A DNA stretch of 64,000 nucleotides from Favolaschia claudopus (taxonomy: Eukaryota; Basidiomycota; Agaricomycetes; Agaricales; Mycenaceae): NCBI GenBank assembly GCA_037176885.1, contig JAWWNJ010000100.1, positions 496,001-560,000 of the forward strand, given 5' to 3'. The notes under the pieces are model-generated. The model was not told the origin of the DNA. It searched no databases and worked only from the letters and a program-made list of their open reading frames with translations. Position numbers and translations under genes: made by a program. Each line of letters opens with the position of its first letter. Position 1 is the first letter of the stretch. Shown here piece after piece: positions 34,912 to 43,991 of the stretch.

Positions 34912-37150
34912 TCACATGGAAGTTTGTTGGCGCAAATTCGCAACATACTCCTTATCCGCCGCGCTGAGTCCGGCCTCAAACTTCGAAAAGGTTTCCGAAG
35001 CTTCCAGAAATTGGCTCTGAATTATCTTGGCCTTTTCTGCTGAACGAGGAGTGATTCGGCAACGGAAAGGGAGTGGCGCACTTGCGATGCCCTCGAGTCA
35101 AACCACTATCAGTATGGAAACAAATTTCATCATAACAACTTGAATTACCTTTGAGAACGCAAATGTGTCCACGGGAATCGGATTCCCTTCGGGATCAACT
35201 TCCGGAAGGAAGTCGAATGCCCAGAGAAGATTCATTGCGTTGATATTCTAAAGAGACAATTTCCGTATTGGCACTTATAAGCACAATTTGAGGACGTACG
35301 ATGGAATCAAAGGCCAGATACATTCCGGGGCAAATTCTCTACCAATACAGAAGAACAAAAAGGATTCAGAATAATGGAGTAGTTGAGAAGTAGATTAGAA
35401 ACACTCACACGACCCCAACCAAAGGGCAACGTATGCCTCAAAGCGCTTCCATCAACACCGCGTTTGGTACCGTTCTCAGTCAACAGATATCGTTCGGGTT
35501 TGAATTCCTCCGGGTTTTCGAAGAGATCTGCAGTGCAGTGTAAGCCAAAGAAAGCAGAGGAATAGAAATGCTGAACAACTTACCTGGATCATGGAAAATG
35601 CCCCCTGGATAATGACATGAGAACAGCATGGCGAAGAAAGTCGTACGAAACTTACAAACATTCACAAAAATAGTGGCGCCTTCTGGTATCACGTATCCCT
35701 GATATTCCTGCGCAGATACAGTAGCGTGAGGAATTCCCAACGGAGCAGTGGGACGGAAGCGATGCGCCTATGATATTCAGAGTTTGAATAACAAACTGGG
35801 AGCGGAGAAATCGAACTCACCTCTAAAATCATTGCCCGAACATACGGCAAATTCTCCAAGTCGTCTAAAATAGGCACCCGTTGCGTTCCAATGACTCTAT
35901 CGATTTCTTCTTGGGCGGTCTTCTGTATTCCGGGATGGGCTACTAATGCTAAAACCAGCCCTTGCAAAAACGACGACGTAGTTTCGGCGCCGGTCTCTTG
36001 AAGTGAGCTACCGAAATATCTGCAATGCGTACATACGTCAGTTCGACTTCGTGCAGCAGAATAGCAAGCACGTTACTTAGTCAGTTCATCCGACATCCCC
36101 AATTCCTCCTGCTGCTTGAACACTTGTTCCATATAGCTCCCATTCCCTTCGCCGCGAAGCATCCGGTCTTTGGCCTCATTAAGCATGGTGAAATAATGTT
36201 TGTGTTGAAGATTTCTGATTCTTCTACACTCCTTCTTCCATGTTGCGAAGCATTCGGGGACATACTGCAAGATCGGAATGAGATCTACGGGTGGTGCGCC
36301 GCCGGGTGCGACAAGGACGCTAAAATCGTGAGTGATTCTCTCGAACTGCTTCATATCTTCGTTGTCGTATCGAGGAACACGCTTTCCGTAGAGCACGCAA
36401 TGAATGACTGAATATGAGTAGCGGGTGATAGCAGTCAAAAATGACTGTGTCAAGGGCTTATATTTCTCTTTCAAGACAGAAGAACACCATAACTTACCTC
36501 CGGCGAATGAAGGAAGTCGTATAATAGCTGTACCGCTTCGGCTTGTTGGATTGGAAGATGTTGCCCCGTAGCTTGAGGCGTCAAGATCGTCGCAGCCGCT
36601 TTCCGTAAAGTTTTATATGTTTCGTCTGGAAAAGCAATTCACTTCACTACTCGGTCAACAAAAACCGAATACGCACTATAACGTGCGAGAACAAGTTGCA
36701 TTCCACCCATCGTTCTTTCAGCGATGTGAATTGGAGGTCTGTCTGCTGTCGCTGCGCCTCGTTTATCCATCAACTCTTTCGCAATGGCCGCATCTGTGAT
36801 GACCACCACGGTGCCTGTTCCAACCTTCAACTGCGAACAGGGGACGGTCGGTAATCACACAATCTGCGGCAATTCATTGACTAACAGAATACAAACCACC
36901 ATATTTTCGCGCCCATTCGGTGAATCTAGCCGAGTAATAGTGCGTGAATGCGAAACGCAAGGTAAGGAGCGAAAATTGGTACCACGCACTTGAAATGGGG
37001 GAACTCAGTGGGAAATAAATGCGCGTTTCCGAGAATAGGCACGGTCGGTGGACCGGGTGGGAGCCCCTTTTCCCTGGCCCCGTATTTTTGTAGTGTGAAG
37101 ACAATGAAGCCGGCGGCGAGGAGGATGAGAGAAGTCAAGATGAGAGACAT
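34912..37150 (-). CDS. Cytochrome P450 monooxygenase 2
   Basis: Inverted paralogue of the P450 at 11.3 kb with a similar many-exon structure; exon ends were checked at several points, not all. N-terminal anchor LTSLILLAAGFIVFTLQKYG, then KGLPPGPPTVPILGNAH; second exon FTEWARKYGGLYS. I-helix ETGAETTSSF, K-helix EAHR after intron removal, FKPERY, and heme loop FGWGR/RICPGMYLAF split by the same intron. The C-terminus differs (ends with RQQTSM before the TGA at 34914-34912). Stop codons in the displayed frames fall only in introns, so it is probably functional. The two P450s flank 21 kb containing acyltransferase, dehydratase and dehydrogenase-like genes. Substrate unknown. Confidence 0.9.
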
Positions 37151-37985
37151 GATCTAGCAGAAGGTGGGAAGTGTGCTTGCGAGTGACTCACTTGGCGACT
37201 TGCTTTAAATGTATTCGGCCAGCGCTGAACGGACGTTATCTGAAGACCGGTCTCGGTCATTGATTCTGAAGCACGGCGATTCGGTCAACCCAGGCAATGA
37301 AGCCAAGACTTGGATACGGCGGGGAAAGTACAAGCTATACTCATGATCGACTTCGGGTCTTGTACAAATCATGGCCACCGGCACTGGCACGAAAAACTAG
37401 AATGTCGACTTTGAGTTGAGGGAGCCTACAGCCGAGGGAGCTCGGGAGTGAGATCAAAGGTTGGTCCGCCAAGAAACCGTGAGCTTGCAAGGAACAGAAG
37501 CAGAACAGAAGGATGAGTAAGGCGACCAAAAGGCGACCAAGTAGCGACTCGAAAGTACTTCCTGGTTGTCGTTTGCGAAATGCAAGGGGTGAGTGAAAAC
37601 CTAGCCGAAGACAATGACTACCCCCCGGACCCCGTGAACCAGACAGACCACCACCCCGAATTGCGAAGTGATCCATTGCCTAAAACGGAAGTTGGCCCGT
37701 CATCTCAATGACACCTCAGCTTTCGACATGTTCAACTGCCTGCCACAATACTCGCTGCGAGTCTCCAAGATTGAGACTGCATTTTTTTTAATTCCTGGAA
37801 CCACGAATAGTTGTTACTGACTGAATTCTCCAATCTGATGTTGCATTTTACCCACTATAAAGGAAAGTTACGAAGAGTTAGTAGTTACATGAATATTCTC
37901 ACAAACCAAAAGTTTAATAGTGAAATTATTGCTTGTGAGTCTCGAGACTTCATTGCTCCAGATCTAGGACCTTGTCCAATGCTCA
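37151..37985. other. Intergenic, P450 promoter side
   Basis: Upstream of the second P450 and left flank of the retrotransposon. No gene recognised; the last bases before the LTR (37986-37990) are the target duplication CTAGG. Confidence 0.45.
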
Positions 37986-37990
37986 CTAGG

Positions 37991-38203
37991 TATCAAACAA
38001 ATATATATTTGGTCTGGTACGAAGAGAGAACCGTTAGGTTAACACATAGACAAGAGAAATATACGAGTCATACCTGGTACGAAGAGAGAACCGTTAGGGG
38101 TCCATCTCTTCGTCCAGGATCAATATGTTACAGAGTGATCGAGTAAGTAGATTGATTAGGAAATGTTTAGGTCAGCGACCAAGCACTGCGTCAATGTCCA
38201 ACA
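37991..38203 (-). repeat. 3' LTR of the copia element
   Basis: 213 bp, identical by eye to the copy at 43374-43586. Contains an internal direct repeat of CTGGTACGAAGAGAGAACCG about 70 bp apart. Confidence 0.95.
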
Positions 38204-40229
38204 CCCCCCCTTGACGCACGTCGAGGTTGAGCATCTTGACCCAGCGGGTATGAATAGTACGATGTAGGGGTTTAGTGAAAAGGTCGGCGACGTTGCTGTT
38301 ACCGGCAACGTGCATGACATCGATGAGGCGCTTCAAGACGCAGTCACGGATGAAATGCTCGCGAATAGCAATGTGTTTCATTTTGGAGTGAGCCTGTGGG
38401 TCGTGGGTGCAGGCGACTGTTCCTTGATTGTCGCAGAACATTGTCGTAGGTTGATCCTGAGGAAACCCGAGTTCCGCGAAGATGTTGCGGAACCAGAGGA
38501 CGTCTTTGGCGCAATGAGTGGTTGCGAGATATTCAGCCTCGCAAGATGAGAGCGCAACGACGGCTTGCTGCTTGGAGCTCCATGACAAGGGCGAGTTCCC
38601 CATGAGAATCACGAATCCCGAAACGGATTTACGCGTGTCGCCCATTCCCCAGTCGGAGTCACTGAGCGCAGTGAGGATTGGTGTTCCTGAGTCTCGACCT
38701 CCAAGCGTGATGCCGTGTGCTGTGGTTCCGCGAAGATAACGCAGTAGGTGCTTGGCAGCGGTGATGTGGGCTGGACCATAGCTTGCCATGAAACGAGCGA
38801 GTTCACGTACAGCGTACGCGATGTCGGGACGCGTGCAGGTCGCCAAGTACATGCATTTCCCAACGATCGCGGTGTATGGGTAGTCCTTGGCCTTTGCGAT
38901 GTCTTCGGCGGCAGCAGGCGTCAAGCGGGCGCTTGGGTCCATTGGGGTCAGCACCGTGTTGCTCTTGTCAAACCCAAAGTCGCGGAGAATGGACTCCGTG
39001 TACGACTTCTGGTGAAGGCGAATGGTGCGTTGTTCCCTGTCGCGTTCGATGGTACAGCCAAGATGTAGCTGCGGCTCGCCGTTATCGGTGATTTCGAATT
39101 GAGCGGCCAGTGCTGCAACCACGGCGTCGGATTCAGCTTGCGAAGATGAGGCTATCAGCATGTCGTCGACGCTTGTAGTGATGATGGAGTACTCGTTACC
39201 GAGTCTCCGTTGGTATACACTCCAGTCGGACTCGATTCGTTTAAATCCGATGGTTTCGAGTCGCGAATTTAGCTCCAGGTACCACTGCCGGCCTGCCTGC
39301 TTGAGTCCGTAGAGACCCTTCAGGAGCCTCCAGTAACCCGGTCCCGCAATGGCAGGTTTCCGCATGTAAATCTCCTCCTCGAGGGGACCGTTGAGGAAAG
39401 CGGTTTTGACGTCGACTTGTCGTAGCGTCATGTCTTGGGCAGCTGCGAGTGCGAGTACAAAGCGAATCGATTCCCAGCGAGCGACGGGTGCGAAAGTAAA
39501 GTTGTAATCTTGTCCGGGGATCTGAGTGAAGCCCTTTGCGACGAGTCTGGCTTTGAATCGTGATATCAGCCCATCGCGGTCGCGTTTAATGTGAAGAACC
39601 CATTTAGACGCAACGGCTTTACGGCCAGGTGGTAGATCCTCGACTTCTTCGTAGACGCCCTTCGCCTTCAGCGACTCGAGCTCTTCATGAATGGCGACCA
39701 ACCACTGCGGCCAGTACATAGACGACTCTGCCTCGTGAACAGTCGCTGGGTCTTTAGCGTCTGGGTCATCAATGGGGTCGGAGAGAGCTGCAAAAGCGGT
39801 CTCTGTTTGCTCAAACGCCTGCGCGAGATCCACGAACTCCTCCGCTTCGCATTCAATCTCCAGCTCGTCACCCGACACTAGGACGGACATGAGGTAGTCC
39901 TCAGAGATGAGGAAATCGTTCCCCCCCTCGTCCAGTGTCGCGTGGTCGATGATGTATTTCGCTGGGACTTGGCGAACACGGGGTACACGGCGGTCAGCAA
40001 TTGACCTGTCGTCGAGTTGGGCGTCAGGTTGTCTGTTAATGGACATTAGGCTTCGTTTACAAGCCGTGTTTGCGTTAACGCACGGAGTGACTGCTCGAGG
40101 CTGTATGCTCTGCGAGATCTCGTCTAGAATCCGTTGTACAGCCCTGGTTAAACAGGTTAGATGGACGTTAACATCCAGACGCGTTAACACGTACTCAGGA
40201 GACGCGTCAGCACGCTCCGAGGTTTGCAT
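38172..40229 (-). CDS. Copia reverse transcriptase and RNase H
   Basis: 685 codons from ATG 40229; the same frame continues upstream to the TAA at 40277-40275. RT domain with ASKWVLHIKRDRDG, QVDVKTAFLNGPL, LYGLKQAGRQWY and the active site SVDDML (usual copia YVDDM). RNase H with SDSDWG and SSCEAEYLA, ending near FTKPLH. The stop lies inside the 3' LTR. No internal damage seen. It probably forms one polyprotein with the integrase frame if the 51-nt intron-like segment at 40302-40252 is spliced or the stop is read through. Confidence 0.92.
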   Translation of the reverse strand: MQTSERADASPEYVLTRLDVNVHLTCLTRAVQRILDEISQSIQPRAVTPCVNANTACKRSLMSINRQPDAQLDDRSIADRRVPRVRQVPAKYIIDHATLDEGGNDFLISEDYLMSVLVSGDELEIECEAEEFVDLAQAFEQTETAFAALSDPIDDPDAKDPATVHEAESSMYWPQWLVAIHEELESLKAKGVYEEVEDLPPGRKAVASKWVLHIKRDRDGLISRFKARLVAKGFTQIPGQDYNFTFAPVARWESIRFVLALAAAQDMTLRQVDVKTAFLNGPLEEEIYMRKPAIAGPGYWRLLKGLYGLKQAGRQWYLELNSRLETIGFKRIESDWSVYQRRLGNEYSIITTSVDDMLIASSSQAESDAVVAALAAQFEITDNGEPQLHLGCTIERDREQRTIRLHQKSYTESILRDFGFDKSNTVLTPMDPSARLTPAAAEDIAKAKDYPYTAIVGKCMYLATCTRPDIAYAVRELARFMASYGPAHITAAKHLLRYLRGTTAHGITLGGRDSGTPILTALSDSDWGMGDTRKSVSGFVILMGNSPLSWSSKQQAVVALSSCEAEYLATTHCAKDVLWFRNIFAELGFPQDQPTTMFCDNQGTVACTHDPQAHSKMKHIAIREHFIRDCVLKRLIDVMHVAGNSNVADLFTKPLHRTIHTRWVKMLNLDVRQGGVLDIDAVLGR

Positions 40230-40251
40230 TTCAATGTCCTCAGAGGGACGC

Positions 40252-40302
40252 CTGGTTAAACAGGTGAGTACGATTTACGCTATCGTTAACGATAGAACGT
40301 AC
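40252..40302 (-). other. 51-nt intron-like segment between integrase and RT
   Basis: Starts GTACGTTC and ends TTTAACCAG on the minus strand, length 51 (17 codons), and contains the single in-frame TAA (40277-40275). Removing it leaves integrase and RT in one open frame. Splicing is inference; a simple nonsense mutation is the alternative. Confidence 0.4.
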
Positions 40303-41339
40303 GGGTTTCGCTCAATGGCAGGGTTTGGCTCAATGGCCGGGTTTCGCTCAATGGCAGGGTTTGGCTCAATGGCCGGGTTTGGCTCGGTGGCCGGGCGCGC
40401 GGAGGTGGGGCCGACGGGCGCGCGATCTCTGAAATGTTCCTCGAGATCACACGGCACGTCTTCCCATAGAATGTCGGAGAGTGGAGGTGATGGAAGGAAG
40501 TCAGGAAAACCATGGAATTGGACGTCGCGCCGCGAGCGGATAGATCTGGCCTCTGTAAGCCAGATCAAATATCCCTTGGAGTCGCGCGCGTATCCAACAA
40601 AACGGCCTTCTTCCCCTCGCGGTGTCAATTTCGGTTGCTCCGTCGAGTTGGTTTTCCGCGCCGTGACGAGGGCACCAAAGGGGCGCAGGTGCGAGAGGTC
40701 AGGTTTGCGCTTGAACCAGCTCTCGAAAGGTGTCGAGCCGTCCTCGTTTGCTGAATGCGGCACTCGATTCTTAATATGGATCGAGGCTTGGGCGGCAAGC
40801 GGCCAAAACCAGAACGTGAGCGAGGCGTCGACCAGCATCGCCCTGATCATATGCTCAATCGTCTGGTTCAGCCGCTCCGCAACGCCGTTCTGAGGAGACG
40901 CGTCTGGCACCGTTTTCTCGTAGATGATGCCGTTCTCGGTGCAGTAGTCCTTGAATTGACCGTACACGAGTTCAGGCGCATTGTCGATTCGTAGGTAGAC
41001 AATCTTGGCACCCAGGAGATTTTCAGCTGAAGCGCGGAATTCGCGGAAGCACGCGAGGGAGTCGGATTTGGATTTCAGGAAGTAGATTGTAGTGAAACGC
41101 CGAAAATCGTCGGTAAAAGTGATGAAGTGTCTGTAGCCCCCATACCCCAGAGGTAGAGGACCACAGATGTCGGTGTGGATACGAAACAAGACGCGGTCGG
41201 CGCGGTTTAGAGCTTTGTTGGGGAACGGTAGTCGTTTGATATTGGCAAGAGCGCAAATGCGGCAGTTCTTGATGTTGACTGAGTCCACCGGAAAGCCGAG
41301 GGTGGCGCTATTGAGCCCTTTAACGTCTAGATGGCCCAT
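40275..41339 (-). CDS. Copia integrase
   Basis: 354 codons, starting at the ATG overlapping the gag-protease stop (TAATG). The upstream frame HRLMGHLDVKGL and the later CRICALANIKRLPF fit the zinc-binding HHCC region. The catalytic core has IHTDICGPLP (D), LRIDNAPELV (D) and SPQNGVAERLNQTI (E). The C-terminal GKR-like part includes RPFGALV and EGRFVGYARDSKGYL. The end carries five 18-bp tandem repeats (40303-40395) coding E(P/R)NPAI units. The frame is -1 relative to gag-protease. Confidence 0.9.
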   Translation of the reverse strand: MGHLDVKGLNSATLGFPVDSVNIKNCRICALANIKRLPFPNKALNRADRVLFRIHTDICGPLPLGYGGYRHFITFTDDFRRFTTIYFLKSKSDSLACFREFRASAENLLGAKIVYLRIDNAPELVYGQFKDYCTENGIIYEKTVPDASPQNGVAERLNQTIEHMIRAMLVDASLTFWFWPLAAQASIHIKNRVPHSANEDGSTPFESWFKRKPDLSHLRPFGALVTARKTNSTEQPKLTPRGEEGRFVGYARDSKGYLIWLTEARSIRSRRDVQFHGFPDFLPSPPLSDILWEDVPCDLEEHFRDRAPVGPTSARPATEPNPAIEPNPAIERNPAIEPNPAIERNPYVLSLTIA

Positions 41340-43222
41340 TAGACGGTGGTAAAAACCAAGTCCTTGTTGGTATCGGCGTCGGCATCGGGTCCAAGGAGAG
41401 CAAGAACAGAGGGAGTTGTCGCGTTGATGAGGTCGGTAGCCGAAAGCGGAAGCAAATTTGCTTCCGCGGGAGTTCCCACGATCCTCACGCCCATCTTGTA
41501 AAGTCCCCCAACTATCTCCCCAGACGCAAACTCGATACCATCCGCGTTGTAGTAGCGGATCTTGCCCCCCCCAGTTTCAGTCTGGACTCCTTTGACATCC
41601 AACTGCGTGCCGGAGACAAGATTACAGCGTGCGCTCGGTATGTGGAGGACATTGCTGAGGGAAAATTTGGGAGCGCCGTGGTGAGTACCTTCCAAAAGAA
41701 CTTGTCCCTTCCCTAAAGCTTGCGTGGTTAGATTTGTTCCAAATCCATGAACACTCAACGGCTGGCTGAAGGTCTTGTATTCCTTGAAGGACGCTTTGTT
41801 GTTGAAGACATGGCGCGACGCGCCTGTATCGTGGTAGATATTCTCTGTTTGCTCCACCGCCTCTGCGTTCAGCACAACATCCACCGCATTCACCCACACT
41901 TCCTCCATTTCGTCCTCATCTTCTCCGTCTATCTCAAGTCTCCCAACCATGAACACGAAGTTCGCATCTACCGTTTCGTTCCCCAGCGCATCCTGAATAT
42001 CTTCTTCACTGTCTTCTGTGGCATCCACCATCCCAGCAAAACGGTCTCCTGCGCTCTGAAGCGCCTGGCGCCGCCTCTCCGTTACACGCTCGGCCGGCGG
42101 CAGGTGAATGTCCCGCTGTCCTCGGTAGCTATCGGGATACTGACCCGCTTTTCCTCCCCCGTAAGAGAAGCAATCCGCCTTTACATGACCGTATGGTGTC
42201 ATGCAGAAATCGTTGTTGCAGATTATGCGTTCGCGCTGCGGCCTGTTGTCGCGATTATCGCGATTGTCGCGATTGTCGCGATTGTCTCGATTGTCTCGAT
42301 TGTTGGAAGATGCTGAAGTTCGGTGGTCGTAAGGGCCTGCGCGACGGTCGTTCCGTTGGTGGGTACGTTCCATCTTTCTCCCTCCTGGTGTACCGGGCTG
42401 AACGAACGACGCGCTTGCTACAGCATCACCATCGTCGTTGCGTGCTCGAGCCTTCGAAGACGAGGAGGAGGAGGAGGTAGCAGCGGTGAACAGACCTTTG
42501 GAGAACTCCTCCCGTTGGAGGCGAGCAAGCACGAATGCCGATTTCAGTGGTTCTCCTCCCTGTTCGCTCTTCGTCATCTCTTCAAGCAGAATATCGCGGC
42601 AATACTGCCACTTGTCGCTCTGGGACATGTTCGTGATGAGGCACTTCGCAAATTCGTGGTCTGGCAGCATCCCGGCGTCGGCACGACGCAGCCTCTGGTA
42701 CTTCTCCATCATCTCGACCCTCCATGCGACAGGATTGGCGCCACACATAAAAGATGATATGTGGCTCTTGAGGGTAATGGCCATAAGCGCATTTGTAGGT
42801 TCGTACGTCTCCTTGAGAGCTTCCCAAGCATCATGCGCTGACTTGCAATCTTCGACAACGTAGAGCTTCGGTCCAGGGACAGCTTCGACGAGAATAGCGA
42901 GCGCCCTTTTGTCTTGTGCAAGCCACGCCTCTGCGCTCTTCTTCGCAACGTTCACCTCCACCTCGTTACCGCGAGTTGTTATCGTTATTTCATTGCCCTC
43001 GCCGTCAAAGCCAGTGTGAGTCTGACTTTCCACCAGTTTCGGAATAATCGGCGGCTTGTACTCATCGCCCGCAACGTATTTCCAGTACCCCGCAGCGTCG
43101 AGTTTGCGCTTCGCCTTGGATTGGAACTCAGCGTAGTTGTTGCTGCCGTCGCTGTTCTCGACAATAGGGGTGAGTGTAATTCCCCGCCATTCTTTGCCAT
43201 CGCCTGGGTTGACTGACGCCAT
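41339..43222 (-). CDS. Copia gag-protease
   Basis: 627 codons. The gag part starts MASVNPGDGKEWRG and includes a run of NRD repeats (near 42240-42300) and a zinc-knuckle-like CNNDFCMTPYGHVKADC. The protease active site is HDTGASRHV. It ends with TAA at 41341-41339, overlapping the integrase ATG. No internal stops. Expression of integrase and RT needs a -1 shift, reinitiation at TAATG, or another bypass; the sequence near the end reads CTTGGTTTTTACC. Confidence 0.9.
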   Translation of the reverse strand: MASVNPGDGKEWRGITLTPIVENSDGSNNYAEFQSKAKRKLDAAGYWKYVAGDEYKPPIIPKLVESQTHTGFDGEGNEITITTRGNEVEVNVAKKSAEAWLAQDKRALAILVEAVPGPKLYVVEDCKSAHDAWEALKETYEPTNALMAITLKSHISSFMCGANPVAWRVEMMEKYQRLRRADAGMLPDHEFAKCLITNMSQSDKWQYCRDILLEEMTKSEQGGEPLKSAFVLARLQREEFSKGLFTAATSSSSSSSKARARNDDGDAVASASFVQPGTPGGRKMERTHQRNDRRAGPYDHRTSASSNNRDNRDNRDNRDNRDNRDNRPQRERIICNNDFCMTPYGHVKADCFSYGGGKAGQYPDSYRGQRDIHLPPAERVTERRRQALQSAGDRFAGMVDATEDSEEDIQDALGNETVDANFVFMVGRLEIDGEDEDEMEEVWVNAVDVVLNAEAVEQTENIYHDTGASRHVFNNKASFKEYKTFSQPLSVHGFGTNLTTQALGKGQVLLEGTHHGAPKFSLSNVLHIPSARCNLVSGTQLDVKGVQTETGGGKIRYYNADGIEFASGEIVGGLYKMGVRIVGTPAEANLLPLSATDLINATTPSVLALLGPDADADTNKDLVFTTV

Positions 43223-43373
43223 TGTGAGGTACTGATATGGGAACGTGGTGTTGGTTGGGAGAGTAGGGAGAGTAGGGTGATTGGTTGGGTTGGACGGCCA
43301 AGAGCACTATGAGTTCCAGGGATCTTGTAGAGCAGTATTGGCGCAGATAGTTCACAAACGGAGGCCCATAACC

Positions 43374-43586
43374 TATCAAACAAATATATATTTGGTCTGG
43401 TACGAAGAGAGAACCGTTAGGTTAACACATAGACAAGAGAAATATACGAGTCATACCTGGTACGAAGAGAGAACCGTTAGGGGTCCATCTCTTCGTCCAG
43501 GATCAATATGTTACAGAGTGATCGAGTAAGTAGATTGATTAGGAAATGTTTAGGTCAGCGACCAAGCACTGCGTCAATGTCCAACA
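43374..43586 (-). repeat. 5' LTR of the copia element
   Basis: 213 bp, identical by eye to 37991-38203; the retrotransposon promoter lies here. Confidence 0.95.
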
Positions 43587-43991
43587 CTAGGATGTTTTTA
43601 AGCTACCAGAGCAAACACTCTGTCTGTCGACAATTGTTGCGGTTATGTCATGTACCCAAAAAGGCACTAGGACCCCGAACGCACCCATCACACACAGTAT
43701 GGAGGTCTATGTCCGGGATTCCACGGACCGCGACCCCTTGGCGAAATGGGTGCGGATCAAACGGCGAGGCCCACGAAACACGATCACGGGATCTTCCTCG
43801 TCTCCTCCTCAAGACGCGTCACGTCCCAACTCCTCGACTTTTGTCTGGAGGTCAACAAGTATGCGAGTCTCCAGTGCCGATCAGCTTCCAGAAAAAGGAG
43901 CCAAGCCCGCAAGATCACGGCAGAAGAATTGAAAACTGAAATCTACACTCGACGAGAGGCTATATACACACATGAAGCATAGTACACATAT
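43587..43991. other. Intergenic
   Basis: Begins with the CTAGG target duplication. A plus-strand frame at 43699-43932 (MEVYVRDSTDRDPLAKW) matches no family I know and is not called. Confidence 0.4.

Larger units (their letters stand above)
37991..43586 (-). mobile_element. Ty1/copia LTR retrotransposon
   Basis: 5.6-kb element on the minus strand: identical 213-bp LTRs, 5-bp target duplication CTAGG at 37986-37990 and 43587-43591, LTR ends TGTTGG at the 5' side and GATA at the 3' side. The order gag-protease-integrase-RT-RNase H is copia-type. Next to the 5' LTR the interior starts GGTTATGGGCC, resembling the anticodon region of initiator Met tRNA (half-tRNA priming, inference). A purine tract AAGGGGGGG at 38212-38204 abuts the 3' LTR. 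LTR identity means a very recent insertion. Confidence 0.95.

Noticed and set aside
39907..40893. 328-codon plus-strand frame
   Set aside because: Antisense of copia integrase and RT; its GFGSMAGF repeats come from the 18-bp tandem repeats.
42240..42305. CRISPR-like short repeat
   Set aside because: The 9-bp GATTGTCGC repeats have no spacers and code NRD repeats in gag.
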